DNA of 64,000 nucleotides from Craterostigma plantagineum. Its lineage: Eukaryota; Streptophyta; Magnoliopsida; Lamiales; Linderniaceae. Location: contig JAPQWV010000685.1 in NCBI GenBank assembly GCA_027422505.1, positions 224,826 through 288,825 of the forward strand. Direction: 5' to 3'. The position numbers and the translations under genes are program-made. How positions within the stretch are numbered: position 1 is the first letter of the stretch; the number at the start of each line of letters is the position of its first letter. The notes under the pieces are model-generated. The model was not told the DNA's origin. It saw only the letters and a list, made by a program, of their open reading frames with translations, and did not search any database. Positions 12,243 through 24,066 of the stretch are shown here, one piece after another.

Positions 12243-14859
12243 CTACGCCTTATCAATCGGCTTAGGCGAATCACCGACTACGCTTTTGTTGTGGTACGGC
12301 GAAGCGTGCGAACTGCTCAACGCCGAAAGGCTTCTCTGGCTCTGTTGCGGCGTCCCGTTCCTCGAGAACGACCCGTGGGCCCGAAGCCCGTTCCGGGCCG
12401 ACCCACCACCGACCCGATCGTTTTGCATGGTCTGAAAGTAGTAGTTCGAAGAGCTCGCCATGTCTTTGAGGTTGGGCAAGGGCTTCAAATCTTCGACCAC
12501 CTCGCTCATAAGGGGCCGGGCCTTCGGGTCCCGCAGAAGGCATCGGGCCGCTAAATGGGCTGCCTTTTTGGGCCCCTTTGATCGAGAAGTGGCCCTCGAG
12601 CCTCGGGTCTATGAGCCGATAGAACCTCTTTCTCTCTCTGAGGTGGGGTCGGGCCCACTCCACGAGGTTGTGCTGGCCGTTGGGACGGGTCTTGTCCATC
12701 GACCTTCGGCCCGTGAGCATTTCTAATAAGACCACTCCGAAGCTGTACACATCGCTCTTCGAAGTTAGGTGTCCTAAACAGACATATTACCGAAAAATGT
12801 AAGAAATTCCCGTGGGCGTGGATGTCTAAGAAAATAAAAACATTATCATTTCAGATTCGATTGACGTTCGAACACTAACAAGTGCAAGTTGTAAGAAAAA
12901 AAAAATTTATTGAAAACTGAAAAAATTAATAGCTCACGCAATTAGAGGTATTTCCTTGATTGGATCAGTTCAGAACCCTTAGGCAGTGTTTGGATCGCGG
13001 AGGGTGGTGAGAAAAATAATCTTAAGAGAAAATGGTTTACTAGTTTTTCTTTCCTTTTCCTAAAGTGAAGAAAATGATTTTTTCCAAAATTTTAGCTTTT
13101 AAACATAGTATAAATATTCTTTTCTTTCTTTTTATCATTTCTCAACCGACCAAACACAACAATTAGTTTTCCCGTTCCATTTCTTTTTCCTTTCCTTACT
13201 AAATTCCTTAATCCAATCACACTCTTTCGTCACTAAATTCCTTTTACGGTAATAAATCAAGAAAAAGTCTTTACCCGTCATTACATATTCGGGGGCCGCA
13301 TAACCATAAGTCCCCATTACACGGGTGGAAACGTGTGTTTTCCCTTCATCGGGGGCATCTTTGGCCAGCCCGAAATCCGAAAGCTTTGCGTTATATTCCT
13401 GAAAATATGTTAAATATAAATGAGGGGATGATTTAATGCGGTTGTGATGCAATAAAATGGCGAATATAGCGTAGGTTTAGCAAATATATGCTTACGGCGT
13501 CTAAGAGTATGTTAGAAGTCTTAAAATCACGGTATATGACGGGTCTCTCTGCTTCTTCATGAAGAAAAGCGAGACCCTTCGCAGCGCCTAGCGCTATCTT
13601 CATCCTCACCGACCATGGAAGTGGCAAAGATCCTACAAATTTTTACGAAAAGAGAAAAACAGATTTTCGTCATATTTTTCTTTTTTTTTCGGAATGTTTT
13701 AACATCACACCACGCAAGAACGAACTCAGGCAAAACGTAATAGAATGTAACATCCAACATTCAGCCATTTTTTTATCAACATTCAATAGATCATAGACAA
13801 TGATTTGATCCCATGAGCTGAGGAGGTAAGCTGAAATTTGAGAAACACACAGAACAGGGAAGAGATTTACTTTTCTAAATAGAAAGAGGAGAAGAAAGAA
13901 AAGGTACGAACTTCGGAAGAGATGATTCTCCAAGCTTCCACGCGGCATAAATTCGTAGACCAGTAACCTCTGATCATCTTCGATGCAATAACCGATCAAC
14001 TTCACTAAATTAGGATGAATAAGGTCTCCCAAGAAATTCACTTCAGCCTGCCAGAACAAACAATAAATTGCAAACAGAAAAAATGACTAAAAAGACAAGA
14101 AAATAACGATGAAGAAGAAGAAGGTTTTGATTTAGACCAGCCACTCCTTATGACCCTGAAGCCCATCATGATTTAATGTTTTAACAGCTACGGTCAATCC
14201 CGTCCCAGGTTTAACTGGCGCTGTCCCATTCTCTTCGATCCATCCCTTAAACACACAGCCAAAACCACCTTCCCCGAGCAGAGACTCGGGCCTGAAGTTC
14301 CTCGTTGCCATCTTTAGGTCGATGAAGGTGAACTTGCGAAGGCGAGAGGAGATTTTGAGCTCTTCCTCGAGTTTTGTGGTCGAAGAATTGCTCTCAGCAT
14401 TGCTTACGGTAGTCGACTGGATTGCAGGCGATGATGATGACGGGACTTCGACGGTTTTGTCTTTGCATGAATCATCTGCAGATTTTCGAAAATTTTCTTC
14501 TCTAATTGTACAATAGATTCAAGGATACACACATCCTTGAAACACATTGATCAAAGTTCTCTTCTTACAAGTGAGTAAGAACAAGAATCAAGCAGAAGGA
14601 TAAACAGAGATTTGAGATGCAGTAAGAAAATTAAAGGGTAAGAATCTAATAAGTTACCATTGATGGTGGTTCGTGTAATAGAGGTATCAACCTTAGATCT
14701 TGAAGAGATACAGCTGGTAACAAACTTCAATTTAATCCAGCAACCACTGTCCTCCATAACATTATCATCGTCTTCGTTAAGAATGTCTTTTTCCTTTCTC
14801 ACATTCGATTTCTTAGCATCATTGGACTCCAACTTTAAGCCACCATCGACTAATCCCAT
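12243..14859 (-). CDS. PBL34-like: Receptor-like cytoplasmic kinase VII, PBL34/35/36-like, 6 exons, one frame break
   Basis: Exons on the minus strand are 14859-14658, 14475-14138, 14047-13912, 13632-13496, 13398-13275 and 12773-12243, about 488 residues. The start [12 protein letters not shown] was chosen because relatives begin there; Gly2 may be myristoylated for plasma-membrane attachment. Kinase motifs are complete: [12 protein letters not shown] loop, VAVKTL lysine, [12 protein letters not shown] catalytic loop, LSDFGLA, and [11 protein letters not shown] activation segment. The C-terminal tail is Ser/Asn rich. PBL34-36 act in Arabidopsis immune signalling below surface receptors. Exon 6 has five T residues at 12565-12569 (plus strand) where four would keep frame, breaking the protein after GAQK; the following residues resume as [17 protein letters not shown] in the next frame. 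The donor after exon 2 is GTCTAA, unusual but GT. Confidence 0.93.
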
Positions 14860-15619
14860 ATTTGACTCCAGAAAAATCATCCAAGGCTTTAAATAGAATA
14901 AATCCCCAATTTCCAAACAACCAGAATTTTGGAAAGAAATTACAACAAATAGCCCCTCAATTTGGGACAGACAATTTATGTAAAGCTCCTAATCTGGGAA
15001 CCACATAAAAACAGCAAAGGACCGATTTGAAATTCAAAAGCAAAAAAAAAATGGGGTAAGGGAGCTCAAAAGATCTGCTCTCTCAAAAGACTACAAGTTT
15101 TTTTTTTTTTCCTTTTCTCTTTGATAAAATCAGTGAAATAGCTTAGACTAGGATGAAAAAATCGCTTGAAACAAAATCAAATCAAGACTCCACAAATTGA
15201 ACCCAGTAATAGCAGATCAGAAACTCGCCATTCAAAGCAAAGAGGAAAAAACCTAACTCCTTTGAGCAAAGTGAACAAGCAAACTGATGGTGAGTTGACA
15301 ACAAATAATAATTTTCCAGGTAATTATCTCAGTTAACGAAAACAAAAAAGTAAAATTATTGCTACTCAGTACCCACCCAGAAAATGCCCACCCTTGAGAG
15401 AGAATTGAAAGACAACATCAGCAAATACACGAAGTATGCTGACCAGTTCAATGCACAATAAAGTGAAAAAAAAAGAAAAAAAAGCAATGTGGAAATGTCT
15501 TTGATGAGTTATGTATTTTAAAATTGCATTTCCGATATTGGACATTTTCATTTCAGGCCCCCATAAATATTACTTAGAATTCAGTCCCTCTTAGCAAAAA
15601 ATTTAGTTTTAAGGATCCA

Positions 15620-15783
15620 TTTTCTGCAATACCACTTCATTGCTCTGATATACCAGTATGTTGAAATTTTGTAATACAAAACCATATCCGATACCAGTTT
15701 ATGATCATTTAGTACCAGTTCATTTTCTGCAGTACCACTTCATTGCTCTGACATACCAGTATGTTAAAAATTTGTAACACAAA
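15620..15783. repeat. Direct repeat, two ~64-bp copies 100 bp apart
   Basis: CATTTTCTGCA, TACCACTTCATTGCTCTGA and ATACCAGTATGTT occur in the same order at about 15620-15683 and 15720-15783. The word TACCA(G/C)TT is repeated several more times up to 15830. Confidence 0.8.
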
Positions 15784-16139
15784 GCTATCATTGTATACCA
15801 GTTCATATATCTTTTATACCACTTTTTTACACCACACAAATATGGATTCTTAACCTAAAAATTCTCAAACAGGGCCAAAATTCGAAATCAAACCCTTACG
15901 GGCCTGATTTCGAATTGATCCTTAAATCTATGAGTTTGGGTTAAATTTGAATAAAATAAAATTGTGAGCTAATAAATTATAAAAAACTTATGATGTTGGG
16001 TAGATTTGAACCCTAGCACATTAAGTAAAACAACCACAAGTTAACCACTAGACCAAACAAATTTATTGGTTTTCTATTTTAAATAATTTTATTTAATTAA
16101 ATTATTTTTAGCGATATCTACACATAACATACTTGAATA

Positions 16140-16500
16140 AATTTTTACAGATAGTTACATATGTCAGAAATTTTTACAGATAGGTACCCAATTAATGTTT
16201 ATCAGTTTCTTCAGTCACGTGTACCTTCCTGTGTGTATATGGCATACCATAACACGTTGGTTTAGGGTACCTAAATGTGTTTTATGCCGTACTTTATGTG
16301 TTATAGATGGCGTACTTAAATGTGCTAATACGGCGTATTATTTTCTCAACGTATGACGTACCACAATACGTTGATATAGGGTACCTAAATGTGTTGTATG
16401 GCGTACCTGCGGCGGATTGGGTACCTATCTGCAAAAAAATTATTCTACTAGGTACCTACATATAAAAAAAATCTGACAGGGTACTAAAGTACTAATTTTT
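16140..16500. repeat. GTACC-rich inverted-repeat element (MITE-like)
   Basis: The left arm ends with TTTTACAGATAGGTACCCA (about 16179-16197), and the right arm starts with ATTGGGTACCTATCTGC (about 16416-16432), its reverse complement. GGGTACCTAAATGTGTT occurs twice inside (near 16267 and 16379). A related copy of the right arm lies at 63195-63345. No coding capacity. Confidence 0.65.
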
Positions 16501-16976
16501 TTTTTCAAATGAGTATTTACGTGTAATATCTTTATTTATTTTAAATTAAGACGACCCGACCGGACTTCAAAATCAAAACCATGAGTGCAGGAATTAGGTT
16601 GGATTGTTCAATGTCTAGGGGAAAGCAACATATGGACCCGATAATTTTACAAGCCCAAGAAAGTAAACCAATCTAAAGCCCATATTTGTAGCAAACGAAA
16701 GAAGGCAAATTTACATATTGTAAATTCATAGGCAAATTAAACTAACATTACAAATATCGTAATATACATACATACTTTAATAATAAATGTTATCATTCAA
16801 CTTTTTTCTTTACACGACACCAAACGCCACCACCTATGGCTGGGCTGGCCCAAGCCAAGGACAATTTTGTCCTTTGACTTGTTACGAGTTTCATCTCCCC
16901 ACGGAACATCATCGACTCTGTCTTTAAAGCTCTTCTTATAATCCCTTTCCCTCTCAATCTCTTCTCTGTCTGCTAA

Positions 16977-16996
16977 CTCTCTCTCTCTCTCTCTCT
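16977..16996 (+). repeat. CT tract in presumed HD-Zip I leader
   Basis: Twenty bases of CT directly upstream of the HD-Zip I start (about 120 bases away). CT-rich tracts are common near plant transcription starts; a role here is inference. Confidence 0.6.
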
Positions 16997-17119
16997 TGAT
17001 ACTAAAATGGTACTGAGAAACTCGTACTCAGCCCACGTCATCGTCATGCTAAACAAAGAGCTCTAAAGAATCTCATTTTCTTTCTTCTTCTTCTTCCCTA
17101 AGAAAATCTGGCCGAATAT

Positions 17120-18155
17120 ATGAATATGGAGCCCATCTGCGGCGCGTACGATGAAGACGATGATTTCCTTATAAAGAACGAAGATGACGATGATCCTACT
17201 CTGTGGATTTCCCAAGACACGTCTTCTCCTTCTTCCTTTCACTGCCTTCAAGGAGGTTCTTCTTCATCCTCGTCCATGGCGAACTTACCCTTATTACCCA
17301 AAGCTGGGAAAGTCAGAATTAGCGCCGAAGACATCTCATCGGCGGCGGCGAAGAAGATAAGGCGGCTCAGCGCAGATCAAGTCCGTTACTTGGAGAAAAC
17401 CTTCGACCAAGACAACAAGCTCGAGCCAGAAAGGAAGGCCAAGCTAGCCAAAGAGCTCGGACTTCAGCCCAGACAAGTGGCTATATGGTTCCAAAACAGA
17501 CGAGCAAGGTACAAGACAAAGCTTCTGCAAAAAGACTGCGATGTCCTAAAGTCGAGCTACGATAGGCTGAAGCAAGACTACGACGCACTCTACTCACAAA
17601 ACGAGAAACTCAAAATTGAGGTTCGTGTCTGTTTCTTTCTAACATCTTCTTATTCTGATTTTGCAAGTAGTAACAACTAAAACTAAACCTGGGTCGTTTT
17701 TCGTTTCCACAGATTGATACGCTCATGGGGAAACTACAGGGGAAAGAAAAGGGCCGTGACCAGCTTATAATGATGAAGGAGAATTTAGAACCACTTGGTG
17801 GTGAAGATGATGTGATGAAGCAATCTAACAAGACGAGCTCTGCGGAAAGCGATGTTGTCGATTGTTCAGACAGCAGCCCACGCCATGGAGATTCGTCGCA
17901 TGATGTCTTTGAAGCAGCAGCAGATGCTATATCCGACTACTACTACTGCGAAGAAGAAGACAACGACGAAAGCTTAGGGAAGAAGAACAGCTTGCTCTTA
18001 CAGCGTCATCGTCGTGCTTCCCAAAGATCGAAGTGGGTGATGATGAGTCGTCGTGTTATGAGGAGAATGATTATTATTGTCTTCAGCCTAATTCTTGCAG
18101 CAACTTGTTAGGCTTCCCAGTTCAGAACCATGGAACTTGGTTCTGGCAAATCTGA
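17120..18155 (+). CDS. HD-Zip class I transcription factor, ATHB5/6/16-like, 2 exons, one frame break
   Basis: Exon 1 is 17120-17620 and exon 2 is 17713-18155, giving about 314 residues. After an acidic N-terminus ([15 protein letters not shown]) comes the homeodomain, from about residue 75, with [16 protein letters not shown] and the recognition helix [11 protein letters not shown] leucine zipper follows directly, with Leu every seven residues through VL, RL, AL, KL and TL. HD-Zip I proteins bind CAATNATTG as dimers and many act in ABA and water-stress responses. As written, the frame runs to a stop at 18109-18111, but one missing base near 18000 restores the family C-terminus, which includes [10 protein letters not shown] and ends GTWFWQI at 18155. 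The start is the first ATG of two (MNMEP). The Tyr in RARYK, where relatives usually have Trp, is a small oddity. Confidence 0.92.
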
Positions 18156-21100
18156 GATCCCATAAGATTCCATTGTTGTATCTTTACTTTGCTTAAAGCG
18201 AGAGCTTGTCTTCTGTTTGTTAATATAGTATGAGCTCTGAGTTAGCCTTTTGAAATGGGATGCTGCTGATGTGATGATCAGTTTAGTAGACTTTAGAGAA
18301 GAAAGAGAGATTCAATCGAATAAATAAGCAGCAACCAAGCAAACACACTCCCATGAGCGAACATGAAACTTCGAGTTGAATTTAAATAGTTGGAATGATG
18401 ATATCTCAAAAAAAAATCTAATTTCTTGGACGAATGGGTTTTATTTAGTCGATTCATTTGAGCTTCTAAACTACAAGATTCGTCCTTAATTAATTTAATG
18501 ACTTCTTATTAAGTACACAACATAGAATACAAATTACATCCTAACCTTAGGGGACTTGCATTGGTAAATATAATGGGGTGGGGATTGGTAAATTAGTAGA
18601 CTTAATTCGAAATTTTTAAACTCAATTTTATCTCTTCCTTCGCCTATATCTTACTTAGCCTTCTTCACTTACATATTGGGGTGGCTGAGAATTCTCCGGT
18701 AGGTGCACGTGGGAGTGGGGGAATGCCAAGCCTAATCTAAATACAATTTAAAACATAGTTGATGCGACAATTTGTATTTTAATTTACAAACTCCATCTAT
18801 GTGAACGCTTATAATATATTTTAATTCTACGATGGAGCCAAAGTTTTGACGTGAAATGTCTTTGCTAGTGTAAGTTAAAGTTTTTTATGTTACATGTGTT
18901 AAAAGGTATGTGGTCCTCTATGATACCTTACATATATCTTAAATCTTATAGTGTAATGTAAATAATTCACTTGGCTTATAGGATATCGACACACTTTCAG
19001 CCAATATGATGCTTCCAAGCATCTGATTATAACGTGTGTTTCGAAGTTTGTGTCGTCAAATTTAAGGGTACTACTCCCTTTAGGGTGTAAAAAACCTTGA
19101 GAATGTAATTGCAAAATAAAAGTATATGCGTCTATAGAATTCAATAACGAAAATTAACCATATTCTACTATTTACTCACATTATTATGATATATATATAT
19201 ATATATATATATTTGAAGCAATTATAATATTAGAGTAATGTTATGGTGCTCACATTATATATATATATATTCGTGATTGAGAATGTGCTTGTGAGAAAAC
19301 TTATACATGACAAATACATTTGAACACAAACATTATATATATATATACTCACACACACATAATATAACATGAGTTAAGAAAAATAAAAATGAGTCAGGTG
19401 TATAATATTGTTGTATTTAGTGTAAGAAATCATTTTGTTATTTGATCAAACATCTAGTCTAGTTAAATTAGTTGTCCTATGATTTGACATGTTTAATTGT
19501 TTATGCACATAGATCAATGCCACATAACAGGTGCCACATAAAGCGTAAACATGTCACATCATCGTCCGAGATATCGACCAATGACACCTAATGTTAATTA
19601 GTATCATATATCATCTAATGTTGATATGGCATGTCTACATAGCACGAATCAGTGCCACATCGATATGTGCCCACGTAAGGTGTCACATAAGGCTAGCACT
19701 ATAACATTCCTCTCTCTCTATATATATATATGTATATATTTGTGTGCTACATATTCCATTATCGGTGGTACTAAATTACTGAATTGTCCAGACATAATAT
19801 TCATATAGACGTAAATAAATACCACCAGATAATAGCTAATCAATACAATATATCATTGCTAACACTACAATTAGAACGCAAATTTTCTCATAAGCATTAG
19901 TGTAACTATAAATTGAAAGCATGGTAAAAAAATTAATATTATAACAAACATAAATAAATATATATTAAAAAGAAACAAACTTACCGGAATCATAATTCTT
20001 TTAAGAAGACATGAAGAATCTATTCGTTAACATGCAGCTATCTAAATGTAGTTTGAATTTTTATTTGCAACTAACAATCTGTTGGCATAAATATTGTTGA
20101 GATTTGGAGGAAATTATGAAGTGAAAAAACGTTCAAATGTTTGATAAAAAAACGTCCAAGTTATATTGTATAAGCATGAAGAAGATTTATTAGTCAAAGT
20201 AAATACCATTCAAACTTCCACAAATGTTTAGGCAAAGACGTATGTTATTTAGATAAATTGGTCAAAAAAGGAACAGTTATTTTTTGTGTTAATTAATGTG
20301 GGGTCTAATACAATCAAGGGGTGCATATAGAATGTTCCGTTTAAATATATTGAAATATTTTTTTTTTTTTGTTTTAGTAGGTTATTGTTTATCGTAAATT
20401 ACTTTTAATTCAAATTGTAATCATAATACTATTAAAAGTAGAGTTCGAATGATCATATAATAATTGTTTGATTCTCGAAGAGTATTACATTTGATAGTCT
20501 GATCGTGATTAAAGTGATATTTTGGGTATGAGTTTAATATATAAATATAAATGATGAGAAAAGAGAATATATGTTAATTAGTGAATTGTAGTAAGATTTA
20601 GGTAGCTTTCGTTATAATAAAAGGTAAAATTTGTGCAGCAGTAGCAGCTAAGTCCAGAATTGATAATATAGGCTTCCCCGAGATCATAACATCTATCACA
20701 TAGAAATCAAAGGTAGGTCGCTTTAATTATCTAACTTAATCACATGTTGCATATTTGAAATTGCAGTAATTGTGACAAATCTTCGTCCTCTATCAAACTC
20801 GATAATTCTTTTCGACACACATCTTCAATTCCACGTAATATTCAATAAACAGTAAGCTTAATTAATAAAAGCAGTAACATGTTTCCATCACTAGATTATT
20901 ACCGAAAAGGAAAATGAAACTAAAATCATTATATTCTTTCTACGTGGCACTCGACTTTATCAATTACTCGCTTTCACTAACACGTATATAAGTCAACAAA
21001 AGTCAACGTCGAATATTGCCACGAAGGCCCGGCAAGAGTATGCGTGTGAAAGTGTAAGAAACTCATGGGGCCCACTGCTAGCGATAGGACCTTCAACGTG

Positions 21101-23215
21101 TCATAAAGAGTAAGGTTAATGTGTGGACCTACCGTACATCTTGCTTTCCTTTGATATTTTGTTTTGTTTTCAAAATTTTTATTATTAATTTAATTCTTAT
21201 AAAGATAAGAACGTTAGATGTAGGAGAAGTCGCTGTTCTACATTTGTTGTGGTGGTGACCCATTGCTTTTTTTTTATGGAAGGGTTGATTTGACTCATCA
21301 CCACTTTGGAGATATGTTGAATAAAATGAGAAAAAAATAATTGTATACGTTGAAGTGCATATTAATTTAATGTTAAAAATTGGATAAATTGATTTGATGT
21401 ATGATGTAGTTGAGTTTTCCACGTTAAGGGGAGAAAAAAGAATTAGAATATAATGCGTGTTTGTTAACTCTGAATATTGTAATGAGGTGTGAAGTGAACT
21501 CATTTTCAAATGGGCACAACCGACCACGCTATGGGTGTCTCATCAAAATTTTTATTAGCCATTTTCATTCAAGAATCAACGTTTTTTGCTATGTTATTGC
21601 ATAATATTCTTCATCAGTTATGGCTTCTTCCTTATCTAAAAATTTCAGTTTTGTCTACCTTTATCATGCAATTATCAAAGTCGAGCTTGAAATAGAGGAG
21701 CATGTGTATATTATCTCACTTTGAACAATTTACATAAAAAAAATGATTCTTATGAATATAAAAATATAAGATATATATATCAATTTTCTCGTTATAAAAC
21801 AACAATATAGTAGATCTGCTTTTTTTTTTTTTCATATTCTTATGATTTGGTGGATATATATTAAATGGATTAAAAATAAAAAGAAAATTTATGAACCAGG
21901 AAATTCAACGGCTATGATAAGTGGGACATATGGTGATAATGAATTGTGGGACGTGATTTTCAAGCGAGATTATTGGGCTTGAACTCCTTACACAAACGAG
22001 CCGTAGAGACCGAGCTTTTCGAAATGCTTATATTAGCTCACTTCTGTTCTATATTACAAACTAAATAGAATTAAGAAAAATCTCATGAACGCTTTGGAAC
22101 AGTCGTGATTAAGATTATTTGTTGAAGGAAGCCCGAGATTGAGTTAAACAATCAGTCCGAGTTGAGCTTCATTCACTATGCCGACTCAACTTATTTTGTA
22201 CCCAGTTTCGACATCAACAGATGTTACATATACTTTGGAATAGATACAACATTTGTTTACGGACATTTTGTAATCTTACTTCATTTAAGAATAATTACTT
22301 AATTTGAATTTGGATTTCTTACTAAGCGACTTTTTATAGAACAACGTTTTTAAATAATTTTAATTTTTTAAATGTAACGATTAATGATTTTATTTTATTT
22401 TTTCATCTAGCAATCGTGTATTGGGTTTCCCAAAACAATTGGGTTTAAAGATGAAACCACAGTTTCAGCCCAACCCAAGAATGACGATGGCCCTAAAAAA
22501 TTTAGTTGCTTGATTTGATGTTGCCTCTTGGAGATTTAACCGTATCTATTTTGCCAATTCTATTATATATATTAACTAATACTTTTAGCACACCTTATGT
22601 GTTAAAATACAAATTAATTATTAGTGGATGACTTTAATAAATTATATCTAAAAATTTAATGAGATAGTTATTCGAGTTTTAAAGCTACGTGGTTTAATAA
22701 GTTTTTTTTTATTGGTATACTAAAAATAGAATGAGGTGATATTATGATTTAATAGGATTTTTATTTTTTAATAGTAATTAAAGTAGAAAAATTTGATTGG
22801 TTAATTTTGACAGACTAATTTACAGTTTTATCTCCCCTAGGCTCTTTATATAAGAGTATAGATGGTGAGTGGTGGGTATATAAACTGTTCTTTGATTTGA
22901 CAAATAGACAGTATTTTTACAATTTTACCCAATTTTAATCTTAGTTTAAAATTTTTATTTTTTAAATGACTTAGCAACAATATAAAAATTAACATAATTT
23001 GATATATTTGCACTTACATAGGATATGCTAAATATACTAGTATCGACGCATTACCCAAAAAAAGATTTGGTTTTGTAAAGGTATAATAATAAAATATGTC
23101 TCTCAAAAAGCTATAAACACATGCGACACGAAGTTAGTGGAAATTTCCTGCACCAAACAATATTCAAATTTTCCTTTAATTGTTTTTTTTTTTCCATGCT
23201 TAAGGCTATGAGTCT
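18156..23215. other. 5-kb AT-rich gene desert
   Basis: Apart from the presumed 3' end of the HD-Zip gene and the repeat element at 19232-19713, I see no gene. Features are TA microsatellites (19188-19212, 19255-19271, 19334-19347), poly-T runs (20357-20372, 21821-21833) and short frames without similarity, such as 21129-21527 minus and 21510-21695 plus. Confidence 0.6.
19232..19713. mobile_element. Diverged copy of the TA-flanked foldback family
   Basis: The left end AGAGTAATGTTATGGTGCT and the reverse complement of the right end, AGAGGAATGTTATAGTGCT, match at 17 of 19 positions and resemble the termini of the element at 2781. Internal words are shared too: GCCACAT, ATATCGACCAATGACACCTAATG, GCACGAATCAGTGCCAC and GTAAGGTG. 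Both sides carry TA or CT simple repeats. The middle holds additional TA runs, suggesting later expansion. Confidence 0.65.
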
Positions 23216-24013
23216 TGTTAGTGTTGATATTTCAATGTTGACGATCATGTTGGGACAACATGCCAGTCAACATTGTTGGCTGAGAATGAGTCAACCTCTA
23301 GTTTATCTTTCATGCCCAAAACCCTATTAATTCGGTTATTGGCTATTTTTAGTGATATGCAGGACTTTGATAAAGCTTGGAATGGATCAAAGACGTGTGG
23401 ATTACGTGTGGAGACTTAGGAGCTAAAATTGGAAAGAAACGTACTAAAAATAGGAGTCTTGAAGCCCAAGTGAAGACTAAGTCGTTTGGGGCTATCCAAA
23501 TTAACTTCCAACGGCCATATTCTACTAAGTGGACGTTGAGGGCAGTATGGACGTTGAGCAAGTCCTTGAGAAGTCGAAGTATTAATACGAGACTTCATCT
23601 CCCGTCAAAGAGATACGAGAGACACGATACACACGAGTCATAACAAGCGAAGCTTACATTGAGATTGAGCAAACTCACGAGAGTTATTCTTTTTAGCCTA
23701 GTTTTTGCAAAGGTCTTAGGACTTTCTAGTTTAGTGGGTCGTTAGATTCCATTCTTTTACTAGGCGTGATTTGTACTATCGCGAGATAGTTGTTTTTGTA
23801 ATCCATCGTAATAGTGGAATTTCGCCATGAGGCACGCAGCAAGTTTCTAACTTGCTGCACAAAATTTCCATCTCGTGTGATTCGTATTTCGTCACTTAAG
23901 TTGTTATTTTTCCGCTGTGCATTCTGTGTGAGATCGAGTGTTGCTCCGACATTACAGTCAACATTTACATCACCAGTTTGGATTTACATCCATTACACGA
24001 CGGGACCACTTCA
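23216..24013 (+). repeat. 5' LTR of the Sirevirus
   Basis: Starts TGTTAGTGTTGATATT and ends CGGGACCACTTCA. It contains the perfect palindrome CATGTTGGGACAACATG at 23246-23262. It matches 29800-30597 over its full length. Confidence 0.95.
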
Positions 24014-24016
24014 AAG

Positions 24017-24034
24017 TGGTATCAGAGCCTACGC
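24017..24034 (+). other. Primer binding site (initiator Met tRNA type) of the Sirevirus
   Basis: TGGTATCAGAGCCTACGC three bases after the 5' LTR. TGGTATCAGAGC complements the 3' end of plant initiator Met tRNA, the usual primer of plant copia elements. Confidence 0.9.
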
Positions 24035-24066
24035 TTGACGTTACTAAGCGCTGAAGATCATCTACA

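Larger units (their letters stand above)
14860..17119. other. Divergent intergenic region between PBL34-like and HD-Zip I genes
   Basis: 2.3 kb that must carry both promoters and leaders. It contains a direct repeat (15620-15783), a GTACC-rich inverted-repeat element (16140-16500) and a CT tract in the HD-Zip leader. A cluster of CACGTG/ACGTGT-like words occurs near 16216. No coding sequence is supported; the minus-strand frame at 15366-15551 is probably chance or leader. Confidence 0.55.

Noticed and set aside
16200..16260. CACGTG-type G-box as a proven ABA element for the HD-Zip gene
   Set aside because: The word TCACGTGTACC lies inside the GTACC repeat, 900 bases upstream; function cannot be inferred from its presence.
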